DNA of 64,000 bases from Gemmataceae bacterium (lineage in GTDB: Bacteria > Planctomycetota > Planctomycetia > Gemmatales > Gemmataceae). Within the stretch, counting starts at the first letter, position 1. Each line of letters starts with the position of its first letter. Below the pieces are notes generated by a model. The model saw nothing but the letters and a program-made list of their open reading frames with translations, was not told the origin of the DNA and did not search any database. The stretch spans positions 30,195 through 94,194 of the forward strand of contig SHZZ01000009.1 in assembly GCA_009692005.1 (NCBI GenBank), in the 5' to 3' direction. Below, one piece after another: positions 1-11,140 of the stretch. The position numbers and the translations under genes are program-made.

Positions 1-2646
<2,646 letters not shown>

Positions 2647-2700
2647 TCGGTTCTTGTAGGTTAGGCCCCAAAGTCTAGCCCGGGAAATTGTGCTTTACCA

Positions 2701-2742
2701 CCCTCGGCTAGGCTGGCCTAAAACCGGCCGCCTCGCCGAGGG
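2701..2742 (+). terminator. Strong hairpin downstream of ppdK, without a T-run
   Basis: The arms CCCTCGGC (2701-2708) and GCCGAGGG (2735-2742) pair perfectly. The stem continues with AGGC/GCCT and GGCC/GGCC, broken by one mismatch and a bulged T, around a 7-base loop. No T-run follows, so it may be a processing or RNA-stability element rather than an intrinsic terminator. It lies 55 bases after the ppdK stop. Confidence 0.55.
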
Positions 2743-2859
2743 TGAGGGCATGAAATAAGCTGATTTCTGGCAATTATTATGAATTTTTCACTTCCTTTTA
2801 TTACGCTCTTGGATTTATGATGAAATTGTCTTCCCATCTTCATCATTCTGGAGGTTCCC

Positions 2860-3780
2860 ATGTCTGTTCACTTTACCAGGAACAAAGCCCGGCTGGCTTT
2901 CACCCTGATTGAACTTCTTGTCGTAATTGCCATCATCGCCATTCTCATTGGCCTATTGCTTCCCGCAGTGCAAAAAGTGCGCGAGGCGGCAGCTCGTTCC
3001 CAATGCGTGAACAACTTAAAACAAATGGGCTTGGCCGCTCACAACCATCACGACACCTTGAAAAATCTCCCGTCAGGAGGAATTGGCTGGACTGACGCGG
3101 TCCCTTCTTTTAGCGGAACAGGCAATCCGATTGCGGGGGATGGGCAGCGGGCCGGTTGGGGCTTTCAGATCCTTCCCTACATAGAACAGGATGCGGTATG
3201 GAAAGGCGGCGGCGGCGCCACGGTCGCTGATTGCCAGCGCAAGGCCATTGGGGCTGTGCTTAAAGTTTATTTCTGCCCTTCCAGACGGGCGCCGCAGGCT
3301 TTGCCCGCGGTTGCCGATTGGTACGGAGCGGCGGGGCCCGGCGGAACCTACCCGCACGGCCCCATCGATTACGCTTCCTCGCACAACACCGTTTCCGCCA
3401 GAGATGGACGCCATGGCGCCATCGCCTATGGCTACCGCGGGATCCCCCTGACTGAAATCAAGGATGGCACCAGCAACACCATAATGATTGGTGAAAAGCG
3501 CATGAACATCCGCTTCATTGGGACTTACCAGAGCGATGACAACGAGGGCTACACCTCCGGATGGGACCACGATGTTTCCCGCTCCATCAACAACCCGCCC
3601 AAGGCCGACTGGACCGACCCAAACATTAATCATGGGGAAAACCTGTTCGGGTCATCGCATTCTGGCGGTGTAAATTTCGTGATGGCCGACGGCAGCGTGC
3701 GCTTCCTCACCTTGTCCATCACCCAGGCGAATTTTTTCGCCATGGGGACAGTCGCTTTCGGCGAAGTGATTAGCGATTAA
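2860..3780 (+). CDS. DUF1559 prepilin-type N-terminal methylation protein
   Basis: This is a 306-residue type IV pilin-like (pseudopilin) protein of the large planctomycete DUF1559 family. A short basic leader is followed by the class III signal motif FTLIELLVVIAIIAILIG, where a prepilin peptidase would cleave before the Phe, and then LLLPAVQKVREAAAR and a Cys-containing NNLKQ segment. The C-terminus shows the family signature of a His, SGGVNFVMADGSVRFL and a final hydrophobic stretch. GGAGG lies 6 bases before the ATG. It forms a pair with the lipoprotein gene that starts 20 bases downstream, as does the second DUF1559 gene near 51.3 kb. The cellular role is not established; secretion or surface assembly is inferred from the pseudopilin N-terminus. 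Confidence 0.93.
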   Translation: MSVHFTRNKARLAFTLIELLVVIAIIAILIGLLLPAVQKVREAAARSQCVNNLKQMGLAAHNHHDTLKNLPSGGIGWTDAVPSFSGTGNPIAGDGQRAGWGFQILPYIEQDAVWKGGGGATVADCQRKAIGAVLKVYFCPSRRAPQALPAVADWYGAAGPGGTYPHGPIDYASSHNTVSARDGRHGAIAYGYRGIPLTEIKDGTSNTIMIGEKRMNIRFIGTYQSDDNEGYTSGWDHDVSRSINNPPKADWTDPNINHGENLFGSSHSGGVNFVMADGSVRFLTLSITQANFFAMGTVAFGEVISD

Positions 3781-3800
3781 TTCCAACGGGAGGTTGAATC

Positions 3801-4184
3801 ATGCGGATGACCGGCAGGTTGATGGCTATTGCTTTGGCCTGGGGGATTGTCCTGCTGACGGGGGGTTGCGGCGGGATGCCCACTGAACCCCTGTTTAAAG
3901 TGAGCGGCAAAATCCTGTCCAAGGGAAACCCCATCACCGGCCTTCCCCCAGGTGAAAAGGCCCAGGTGAAGTTTATTTCTCCTGCCACCAAGGAGGAGAA
4001 ATACGCCGGCGTGCAGGACGATGGCAGCTTCACTTTGGAACTGAAGAAGGGTAGTTACACGGTCATTGGCAGCGCCGGGTTTACCGCGGACACCGACAAA
4101 CAAAAAGGGCCGGGCAAAGTTACCAAAGAGGTGAAGGTAGACGGGCCCGTCAACGACTTGCTCCTCGATATCGGCAAGAAATGA
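3801..4184 (+). CDS. Small secreted lipoprotein paired with the DUF1559 protein
   Basis: A 127-residue protein with a hydrophobic signal and the lipobox LLTGGC, predicting lipid modification of the Cys and envelope anchoring. The mature part (FKVSGKILSKGNPI...GSYTV) resembles the beta-sandwich carboxypeptidase-regulatory-like/transthyretin-like small lipoproteins that often follow DUF1559 genes in planctomycetes. GGGAGG precedes the ATG by 7 bases, and the gap to the DUF1559 stop is only 20 bases, so the two are probably co-transcribed. No catalytic motif is visible. Function is unknown. Confidence 0.82.
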   Translation: MRMTGRLMAIALAWGIVLLTGGCGGMPTEPLFKVSGKILSKGNPITGLPPGEKAQVKFISPATKEEKYAGVQDDGSFTLELKKGSYTVIGSAGFTADTDKQKGPGKVTKEVKVDGPVNDLLLDIGKK

Positions 4185-4298
4185 TTGAACTTGGGCGAGT
4201 GAAAACCAGCGCGTAATCAGCCATGGCGCGGGCAGACCAATGCCATGGGCAATTCCTGGCCCGAGGCAATGGCCGGTTAATCAAAGAATGAATTTATT

Positions 4299-4514
4299 TT
4301 ATTGCGGAGCTTTTTCCGCTGCCTGGAAGCCGCAGGTGTTGTGGCTGCCGTCGCAAAACGGCTTGTTCTTGGAATGGCTGCAGCGACACAGGGCCACCAC
4401 TTCCTTCCCCGCAGGGATGGGAAACACCGCCCCGGCATGATCCACCACCTGGATCGCTCCCTTGATGACAAAGGGACCGTTATCCCTGCAGCGAATGACA
4501 ATTGGTTCGGACAT
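4299..4514 (-). CDS. CDGSH iron-sulfur domain protein
   Basis: A 71-residue cytoplasmic protein consisting of essentially one CDGSH domain. The [2Fe-2S] ligand motif CRCSHSKNKPFCDGSH gives the three Cys and one His expected of mitoNEET-like clusters. AAGGA lies 9 bases upstream of the ATG. The gene converges on the lipoprotein gene ending at 4184. Such small proteins are thought to act in electron transfer or Fe-S/redox sensing; the specific partner here is unknown. Confidence 0.9.
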   Translation of the reverse strand: MSEPIVIRCRDNGPFVIKGAIQVVDHAGAVFPIPAGKEVVALCRCSHSKNKPFCDGSHNTCGFQAAEKAPQ

Positions 4515-4556
4515 AGTTCAAATCCTTGAAGTTAAAACCCAGGTGCACAGGGCAAA

Positions 4557-5243
4557 TTAATCGGCGTAAAAGTCGTCGCGTGTGGGCCGGGCGCTGAATT
4601 TCCACGACAATCTCTTGCCTACATAATCCAGGAAGGCCTGGCGGAATTCCATGGGAGATTGGTCGGTGGAGGTGATTTGCATCCGGGCTTCACGCGGATA
4701 GGCGCAAGTGAAGTTGCGCGTGGGCAGCGATTCATCGGGATTGTTGACATCGATGAGAGTGAGGTTTAGGTCAGCGCGGCCACGGTAAAGGGTGCCGCCG
4801 CTACCTTGCTCATAAAGCCCTAGAGAATTAATTTCCAGGTAAATCACATAGTCGGCCTTGAAGTGTTTGCCGATCTCGCCAAGGTCGCGGTCTTGCCAAT
4901 CTGGATGGCTGGACTTGTACTCCTCCACCTTGCGGGAGGAAATGACCGTGACCTTTTCACTGTTAGAGGAGGTCAGCGATTTCAACTGCTTTTCCAAATT
5001 GTAGGCGATTTCCTTGTCGGAATGGAGGAACTCGGAGCGCAAGTCGAGCCGACCGTAGGTCAGGATGACGACTTTTTTCTCCTCCTTTTTGTTATCGGAG
5101 GCGATTTTCTTCATCTCCGGATCGTGTTTCGGATCAGGCATGAGGAAAAGAAAGTAAGGGATGCTGAGCATATTGCAGCCGGGGGCAGCCAGACAGATGG
5201 CCATGGCCCACAGTAGCCACGGGGATTTCATTTTCTTAATCAT
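4557..5243 (-). CDS. Hypothetical lipoprotein
   Basis: A 228-residue protein with a basic N-terminus, a hydrophobic stretch and the lipobox LAAPGC, so it is likely an envelope lipoprotein. The frame is open further upstream, but AAGGAGG sits 5 bases before the ATG at 5243, which fixes the start. The mature part contains VVILTYGRLDLRSEF, a KKEEKK charged patch and a GEIGKHFKADYVIYLEI segment. The last resembles the nucleotide-free Rossmann-like fold of planctomycete lipoproteins that compute TolB/CsgG-like assemblies, but I cannot assign a family. It follows the DUF2752 gene by 17 bases and looks like the last gene of the proC-guaA-dapF run. Confidence 0.8.
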   Translation of the reverse strand: MIKKMKSPWLLWAMAICLAAPGCNMLSIPYFLFLMPDPKHDPEMKKIASDNKKEEKKVVILTYGRLDLRSEFLHSDKEIAYNLEKQLKSLTSSNSEKVTVISSRKVEEYKSSHPDWQDRDLGEIGKHFKADYVIYLEINSLGLYEQGSGGTLYRGRADLNLTLIDVNNPDESLPTRNFTCAYPREARMQITSTDQSPMEFRQAFLDYVGKRLSWKFSARPTRDDFYAD

Positions 5244-5260
5244 CACCGCCTCCTTGCGTT

Positions 5261-5758
5261 TCACCATTTCCAAAAGTGTGGCGCCACTATCCAGGCCCAG
5301 CGAACCAGCGCCAGGGTGATAAACACCCCCAGAACAAGGCCCATGGCAATTTCCACCCGCCGAACCAGGAGAAACCTGCCCTTCATCAGGCAGGCAATGC
5401 TCCAGGGAATCAGGGCTAGCAGAAACCCAGCCAGAAGGGTTCCCACCGGGTTGGCCTTGAGCGAATTCCACAAATCGCCTCGAACTAACAAGGCAAAGCT
5501 GGTGGTCATCCCGCACGAGGGACAAGGCATCCCGGTCAGGACCAGGAAATTGCACTTGGGAAACCCCATTTGCTCGTGCGATCCCATGAGCAGCGGCTTG
5601 CCATCATGGGCGTAAGGCCTTAGCCACAGGGCAATGGCAAAAACCAAAGTAATACCGCCCACCATTCCCGCCAGACACCAGCGCACAGGGCTGGTAAATT
5701 CCCGCTGAGCCCGTCGGGGCGGCAGGTTAATCAAGTCCGGCTTCGGGGTTGTGTCCAT
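5261..5758 (-). CDS. DUF2752 membrane protein
   Basis: A 165-residue inner-membrane protein with about three to four hydrophobic helices. The family signature CPSCGMTTSFALLVRGD is present, with the conserved Cys pair and a following Asn-Pro (KANPVGTLLA). DUF2752 proteins are common in planctomycetes and Bacteroidetes and have no established function. The gene sits between the acyltransferase (36 bases) and the lipoprotein (17 bases), suggesting an envelope role in a shared transcript. Confidence 0.88.
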   Translation of the reverse strand: MDTTPKPDLINLPPRRAQREFTSPVRWCLAGMVGGITLVFAIALWLRPYAHDGKPLLMGSHEQMGFPKCNFLVLTGMPCPSCGMTTSFALLVRGDLWNSLKANPVGTLLAGFLLALIPWSIACLMKGRFLLVRRVEIAMGLVLGVFITLALVRWAWIVAPHFWKW

Positions 5759-5794
5759 AGCGGTAGTTTGGAAAGGCGCAAGACCGGAATGCTA

Positions 5795-6472
5795 TCAGGC
5801 CGCTTGACGACCTTGCGCCAACATGTGACCTTTCGCCAGTTGCTCTGCTCTATCCAGTTCGGCCTGGAGCAAAAGACGGTACTCATTCAATTGGGATCTA
5901 CTGGTAATTTCAGGAACATGGAAAGCGGGGGTGGTGGTCATGATGACATCGCTAAATGGGGCAGGCAGGGCAAAGCGATCCCAGCTTTTCGCCCGCCGAA
6001 GCGAACTGTAGGCCAATCCCAGGCAAACAACGGGCAGGCCGGTCTTGGCAGCAAGATAAACCAAGCCCGGCTGCACTTCCCGCCTAGGCCCGCGAGGGCC
6101 GTCCGGAGTGATGACCAGATGGTCGGTTTTTCCCAACGCCACCATTTTCTTCAGCGCTTCAATTCCGCCCCGGGTGCTTGAACCACGCACCACACTGAAC
6201 CCCAAATTCTGGCTGGCCTCGGCGATCATTTCGCCATCGGCGTGCTGGCTGATCAATACATGAATGTTGCGCTGGCCATACTGGTATGCCGGTATCAGCA
6301 GGTTTTCATGCCAAAAAGTGTAGAGGAAGGGGCCTTTCAACTTGGTGGTAATCGGCGTATGGTCGGTGCCTTCCGGTTTGTATTGATAGTGGATGGTGCC
6401 AATCCATGAGCGAACGAGAAGGGAGATGCCCAGGCCTGCGGTTTTCAAAAGAAAAGGGTTGCGAATTTTCAT
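5795..6472 (-). CDS. DUF374 / lysophospholipid acyltransferase family protein
   Basis: A 225-residue membrane-associated acyltransferase-like protein. After a hydrophobic N-terminal segment it shows FLYTFWHENLL, the HX4D-like SQHADGEMIAEA and the downstream block VVRGSSTRGGIEALKKM...VITPDGPRGPRREVQPG. These are the DUF374 hallmarks, related to LpxL/PlsC acyltransferases. It may acylate lipid A or phospholipid; the substrate cannot be read from sequence. The start at 6472 was chosen because it begins just before the hydrophobic segment and 22 bases after the dapF stop; longer in-frame starts would overlap dapF. Confidence 0.85.
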   Translation of the reverse strand: MKIRNPFLLKTAGLGISLLVRSWIGTIHYQYKPEGTDHTPITTKLKGPFLYTFWHENLLIPAYQYGQRNIHVLISQHADGEMIAEASQNLGFSVVRGSSTRGGIEALKKMVALGKTDHLVITPDGPRGPRREVQPGLVYLAAKTGLPVVCLGLAYSSLRRAKSWDRFALPAPFSDVIMTTTPAFHVPEITSRSQLNEYRLLLQAELDRAEQLAKGHMLAQGRQAA

Positions 6473-6494
6473 GCGCTGCCAAAAAAAAGAAGAG

Positions 6495-7331
6495 TCAACC
6501 CGGCCATTCTCCCTGAAATACTTCCGCGGCCGACCCCGCCATGAAAACATGATTGGTCGATTCTTGCCAGTCCAAGTGAAGATTTCCCCCCCGCAGTTTA
6601 ACTAACAGGGACCGGTTTGTTCTACCAGTCAGGGCGCTGGCCACAGCAGCAGCGCAAGCCCCCGTGCCGCAGGCCAGGGTCTCTCCTGAACCGCGCTCCC
6701 ACACCCGCATCGTGATTTCACCCAGGTTGTTTACTTGGACAAACTCCACATTCGTCTTGCGGGGAAAGGCCGGATGAACCTCGATCTTTGGGCCAATCCC
6801 CAGAACGAGTTCATCAGTAATGTGATCGACGAAGATGACGCAGTGGGGGTTGCCCATGGAAATGCAAGTAACCAGAAAAGTTTTCCCAGCTACTTGGAGC
6901 TGGGTTTCTTTCGGAGGCGCGCCGACCAGCGTGGTGGGAATTAAACCGGGATCGAAAATCGGTTCGCCCATGTCGATGCGGGCGGCGGTGGCTTTGCCAT
7001 TTTCCACTGTCAGAGAAACCTGAAGCACGCCTCGGCCAGTTTCAATGGCCATTTCCTGTTTGCGTGCGATGCCCTGGTCGAAAACGAATTTGGCCAAGCA
7101 GCGGAGCCCGTTGCCACACATCTCCGACTCGCTGCCATCGGCGTTGAACATGCGCATGCGAGCGTCGGCTTTTTGGGAAGGGCAAATAAGAATCAAGCCA
7201 TCGCCGCCCACGCCAAAGTGCCGATCGCTGATCTTTCTGGCCAGCTCCACCGGGTCGGCTGGAAGAGGATTGTTCACGCAATCGACATAAATATAGTCGT
7301 TGCCAATCCCTTGCATCTTCACGAAACGCAT
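6495..7331 (-). CDS. dapF: Diaminopimelate epimerase
   Basis: Converts LL- to meso-diaminopimelate in lysine and peptidoglycan precursor synthesis. The 278-residue protein starts MRFVKMQGIGNDYIYVD and carries both catalytic cysteines, in the motifs MCGNGLRC and ACGTGACAAAVAS. The start at 7331 lies 4 bases after the guaA stop, so translation is probably coupled to guaA. Its presence is consistent with DAP-type peptidoglycan synthesis, which is now accepted for many planctomycetes. Confidence 0.96.
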   Translation of the reverse strand: MRFVKMQGIGNDYIYVDCVNNPLPADPVELARKISDRHFGVGGDGLILICPSQKADARMRMFNADGSESEMCGNGLRCLAKFVFDQGIARKQEMAIETGRGVLQVSLTVENGKATAARIDMGEPIFDPGLIPTTLVGAPPKETQLQVAGKTFLVTCISMGNPHCVIFVDHITDELVLGIGPKIEVHPAFPRKTNVEFVQVNNLGEITMRVWERGSGETLACGTGACAAAVASALTGRTNRSLLVKLRGGNLHLDWQESTNHVFMAGSAAEVFQGEWPG

Positions 7332-7335
7332 GATG

Positions 7336-8889
7336 TTATTCCCATTCAATCGTGGCCGGGGGCTTGCTGCTAATATCATAGACCACGCGATTGACTCCCT
7401 TGACCTCGTTGATGATCCGGGTGGAGATGGTGGCGAGAAGTTCGTAAGGCAAGCGGGACCAGTCAGCGGTCATGAAGTCGTCGGTCTGGACGGCGCGAAT
7501 GGCCGCCACATTTTCATAAGTCCGGCCATCGCCCATGACACCCACCGATTGGACCGGCAAAAGGACGGCAAAGGCTTGAGAGGTTTTTTTGTACCAGCCG
7601 TTCTTCTTCAGTTCCTCAAGTAAAATCATGTCGGCCTTGCGCAGAACTTCCAGCCTGGGGCGGGTTATTTCTCCCAGGCAGCGCACGGCCAGCCCGGGGC
7701 CGGGGAACGGGTGCCGCCAGATCGTATTTTCAGGCAATCCCAGCTCCGCCCCCAGCCGTCGCACTTCATCCTTGAACAACTCTTTCAAGGGTTCCACCAG
7801 TTGAAAGCCAAGCTCCGCGGGTAGTCCGCCGACATTGTGGTGTGTTTTAATCGTAACCGCCGGGCCGTCAGGCGAACCGCCGCTTTCAATCACATCCGGG
7901 TACAAAGTCCCTTGCGCCAGAAATTTAGCATCGGCAATGTGCCTGGATTCATCCTTGAACACATCGATAAAGACATGGCCAATGATCTTGCGTTTTTCCT
8001 GAGGGTCGGTAACGCCGGCCAGGGCAGTAAGGAAACGGTCCGCTGCGTCCACGAAATGCAGATCGGCGTGAAAGTTGTCGCGGAAAGTCTTGCGCACCAT
8101 ATCCGCCTCGCCCTGCCGGAGCAGGCCGTTGTCAACGAAAATGCAGGCCACCTGTTTCCCCACAGCGCGAAGTAGCAAAGCGGCGGCAACCGAGGAATCA
8201 ACACCCCCGGACAAGCCGCAAATCACCCGATTGCTGCCAATCTGCTGGCGCAAACCCTGGACCGTTTCCTCAAGAAAACTGCCGATCTCCCACAAACCCT
8301 GGCAGCCGCACACGGATAAAAGAAAATTCCTGAGTATGGAAGTCCCCTGCGGCGTGTGGCTGACTTCCGGGTGGAATTGCAAACCGTAAACGGGCTTTGT
8401 CTTGTGCTTGACCGCGGCCATGGGGCAGGAGTGGGTCGAAGCGAGCGGAATAAAATCCCCGGTCCCGGCTTGCACCTGGTCGCCGTGACTCATCCACACG
8501 GTGATTTCATTGGGCACTCCGGCAAAGAGGCCGCTGGCATCGTTGACCTGGCAGACGGCTCGGCCAAACTCGCGCGCCGACGCTTGTTTCACCTGCGCCC
8601 CCAGGATCTGGCTGGTTAGTTGCATACCGTAGCAAATCCCCAGCACAGGGATGCCCAGGTCTAAGATCCCGGGATCACAGCGTGGCGCGGTGGGTTCATA
8701 AACACTGGCCGGGCCCCCGCTCAGAATCAGACCCTTGGGGTTCAACTCCTTGATCCGAGCCGCCGAAAGATCGTGCCTGACCACCTGGCAAAAAACATTC
8801 AACTCCCGGACCCTCCGGGCGATCAATTGCCCGTACTGCGATCCGAAATCGAGTATCAATACCAGTTCGCGGGTCTTGTTGGCAGCCAT
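7336..8889 (-). CDS. guaA: GMP synthase (glutamine-hydrolysing)
   Basis: Amidates XMP to GMP in purine synthesis. The 517-residue protein has an N-terminal class I glutamine amidotransferase domain ([19 protein letters not shown]; nucleophile Cys in GICYGMQL; His-Glu in QFHPEVSH). It is followed by the ATP-pyrophosphatase P-loop SGGVDSS and the C-terminal dimerisation domain ending in [13 protein letters not shown]. Length and architecture match the family. It lies between proC (87 bases upstream) and dapF (4 bases downstream). Confidence 0.97.
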   Translation of the reverse strand: MAANKTRELVLILDFGSQYGQLIARRVRELNVFCQVVRHDLSAARIKELNPKGLILSGGPASVYEPTAPRCDPGILDLGIPVLGICYGMQLTSQILGAQVKQASAREFGRAVCQVNDASGLFAGVPNEITVWMSHGDQVQAGTGDFIPLASTHSCPMAAVKHKTKPVYGLQFHPEVSHTPQGTSILRNFLLSVCGCQGLWEIGSFLEETVQGLRQQIGSNRVICGLSGGVDSSVAAALLLRAVGKQVACIFVDNGLLRQGEADMVRKTFRDNFHADLHFVDAADRFLTALAGVTDPQEKRKIIGHVFIDVFKDESRHIADAKFLAQGTLYPDVIESGGSPDGPAVTIKTHHNVGGLPAELGFQLVEPLKELFKDEVRRLGAELGLPENTIWRHPFPGPGLAVRCLGEITRPRLEVLRKADMILLEELKKNGWYKKTSQAFAVLLPVQSVGVMGDGRTYENVAAIRAVQTDDFMTADWSRLPYELLATISTRIINEVKGVNRVVYDISSKPPATIEWE

Positions 8890-8976
8890 GCAATATATTT
8901 CCAGTGAAAGAAGGTTATTCTATGAATTTGCCTTTTTCAGAAAGGCCATTTCAAAGGGGTGTTTGTTTCGCGGAAT

Positions 8977-9774
8977 CTAACCGCCGAGTTCCTTGGCACG
9001 CTGGGTGGCGGCCAGGACGGCGTCGATGAGGGCGCCCCGGAAGCCGGCTTTTTCCAAAGCATGCAAGCCGGCGATGGTCGTGCCCCCGGGGCTGGCCACC
9101 ATGTCTTTCAATTGCCCGGGATGCTCGCCAGTTTCCAACACCATTTTCGCCGACCCCAGCACGGTTTGCGCCGCCAGGGAGGTGGCCAGGTCGCGGGGCA
9201 AACCTGCCCGCACACCGCCATCGGCCAGCGCTTCAATCAGGACATAAATAAACGCCGGCCCGCTGCCGCTCAGGCCGGTGACGGCGTTCAAATAACTCTC
9301 CGGCACGGCAAAGGCCTTTCCCACCGCGCCAAACAATCGCCCGGCCAAATCGTCATCTTCTGGCTTCACTCCGTGCCCAGCGGAATACGCCGTCGCAGAT
9401 TCCCCGACCAGGCAGGGGGTGTTCGGCATGACGCGAATGACCCGATGAGTTCCCAGTCCTTGCGACAGGGTTTCTAATTTGATGCCGGCAACAATGGAGA
9501 TGAAGAGGTGCTCCGGCTTGACCCGCGGAAGGATTTCCTCCAGCAAACCGGGAATCACTTGCGGCTTGACCGCCACGATAATGGTTTTGCAATGGGCCAG
9601 AACTTCTTTATTGGTGTAAGCGGTGGAGAAACCGGTGGCGGCAGTGAACAGTTGCCGGGCCGAGTCGGAAACATCGCTGGCCAGACAAGAAGCGGCATCG
9701 GCCAAGCCAGCGGCTTTCCAACCTGAAGCCAGGGCCGTAGCCATTTTGCCCGCGCCAAGAAATCCCAGCCCCAT
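8977..9774 (-). CDS. proC: Pyrroline-5-carboxylate reductase
   Basis: Last step of proline synthesis, using NAD(P)H. The 265-residue protein begins MGLGFLGAGKMATALASG (dinucleotide-binding GxGxM), then has VAVKPQV, RVMPNTPCLVGES and the C-terminal signature GLSGSGPAFIYVLIEALADGGVRAGL. The ATG at 9774 is preceded by AGGGGAG at good spacing and is preferred to the in-frame GTG at 9792. It appears to be the first gene of the minus-strand run down to 4557. Confidence 0.95.
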   Translation of the reverse strand: MGLGFLGAGKMATALASGWKAAGLADAASCLASDVSDSARQLFTAATGFSTAYTNKEVLAHCKTIIVAVKPQVIPGLLEEILPRVKPEHLFISIVAGIKLETLSQGLGTHRVIRVMPNTPCLVGESATAYSAGHGVKPEDDDLAGRLFGAVGKAFAVPESYLNAVTGLSGSGPAFIYVLIEALADGGVRAGLPRDLATSLAAQTVLGSAKMVLETGEHPGQLKDMVASPGGTTIAGLHALEKAGFRGALIDAVLAATQRAKELGG

Positions 9775-9931
9775 GGTTGCTCCCCTATTCACAGACTGAT
9801 TTCCAAACAGGCCTCTATTCTATTTCAAGGAAACCTATTCCGCAATGAACCGGTGGGAATAATGCTCACCTGACCGCAAAGAAAAGGCCTTAATCCTCCC
9901 TACCACTGCAAAACCCTTGTTTTTTGCCCCT

Positions 9932-10141
9932 ATGAGTGCAAAAATTCTAGAGAAATGGTTTGATGTGGATTATGGAAAAGACCTGGTTGCCACTGGTGGC
10001 GCAGACTTGCCAAAAAAGAAAATTTGTGGAATTCGCATGAGAGAACCTTTGCTATTGAAGGTTGAATTTGAAACCGAGGATCCTATGTCTTCGCAAGACC
10101 ACCGAGAGTTGCCTGCCATTAGGGAAGGCCGGAAACTTTAA
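9932..10141 (+). CDS. Doubtful small open reading frame in the proC-cupredoxin gap
   Basis: A 69-codon frame starting MSAKILEKWFDVDYGK. No Shine-Dalgarno sequence, domain or familiar motif is visible. It ends immediately before the strong ribosome-binding site of the next gene. The roughly 380-base gap between 9775 and 10159 otherwise shows nothing I recognise. The frame may be random or an upstream peptide. Confidence 0.2.
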   Translation: MSAKILEKWFDVDYGKDLVATGGADLPKKKICGIRMREPLLLKVEFETEDPMSSQDHRELPAIREGRKL

Positions 10142-10159
10142 TGTTCAAGGAGGTTTACC

Positions 10160-11002
10160 ATGTTCTTTTCTTCCTTTGATTATTCGATTCCGTTGTTAAC
10201 CACCAGCAATCTGACCAAGGAGGGAAAATGCAGGTCATGCGGCTTTGTCCTAACCGGTTTCTTGGCCCTTTTCTCATTTACTGGCTCGCTGATGGCCCAG
10301 GAAGCGGGTTTCACCCATTTAACCGGAAGAATTATTTTTCAAGGGGATCCGCTTCCTCAACGAAAACCGTTCGAGGTCAACCGTGATAAAGAATGCTGCT
10401 TGCGCGGAGGGGAAATCCTGACAGACAATTGAGTGGTGAATCCGAAAAACCGAGGCGTGGGGTGGGTCATGGTCTGGCTGGAACCCGACCCGGCCAGCGA
10501 CATAAAATTGTTGCCGGTTTTTCCCGGGATGGCCAAACTCAGGGAGGAAACGGTTTTCCTCGAAATTCAAATCTGTAGGTTTCAGCCACACATGATGGCT
10601 CTGAGAGAAGGTCAGCTTCTCAAGGTTCGCAATCACGATCCTGTGCCGCACGCGGTACAGTGGGACGCCAATTTAGTGGTGAACCATCCAGGGGCAATGC
10701 TGGTCCCCGCAGGTGAAGTGATTAAAATATCACTCAAATCTCAGCCGTTGCCCGTGATAATGAAATGCCCTATTCACCCCTGGATGCGAAGCTGGGTGTG
10801 GGTGTTTTCGCATCCTTATTTTGCCATCACCGGCCCCGATGGCCGGTTCGAGATTCCTCATGCGCCGGTGGGGATCTGGCGCCTGCGAGTTTGGCACGAA
10901 GAGACCGGTTGGCGCGGGGGCAAAGCAGGGAAGTACGGCCAGGCAATTCATCTTCTTCCAGGAAAACCAACCGACCTGGGCGACTTGGTTCTCAACCCCT
11001 AA
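10160..11002 (+). pseudogene. Secreted cupredoxin-like/carboxypeptidase-regulatory protein with in-frame TGA
   Basis: AAGGAGG precedes the ATG at 10160. The frame encodes a hydrophobic signal-like segment ending near SLMAQEAG, then LTGRIIFQGDPLPQRKPFEVNRDKE, and stops at TGA 10430-10432. The same frame continues without a base shift as VVNPKNRGVGWVMVWLEP through 11002, including a PHAVQW and CPIHPWM region and a regulatory-like C-terminal beta-sandwich (YFAITGPDGRFEI...GIWRLRVWH). From memory of the planctomycete family the two parts are one protein, with DES-L-VVNPKNRG-like sequence across the break. A single substitution (TGG or TTA to TGA), a sequencing error or read-through are all possible. 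A second ATG with its own AAGGAGGG near 10228 lies in another frame, so an additional frameshift near the signal peptide cannot be excluded. Confidence 0.75.
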
Positions 11003-11140
11003 GGGTTTTTCAGAGGCAAGGAACGCGGCTGATAAACAATTCCTTGGGAATCAATTCTACATGCAACTGGAATTGCGCTGGGTTTCCGCTTATAAAATCG
11101 GAATGCCCTCCGTGCCAGGTTTCCTTTCCGGAGTTTTTTA

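Noticed and set aside
5244..5555. N-terminal extension of the lipoprotein ending at 4557
   Set aside because: It overlaps the DUF2752 gene, and the AAGGAGG just before 5243 with a following lipoprotein signal marks the true start.
10430..10432. Selenocysteine at the in-frame TGA
   Set aside because: No convincing hairpin directly downstream, no selenium genes in the window, and the position is not a Cys in the family as I remember it.
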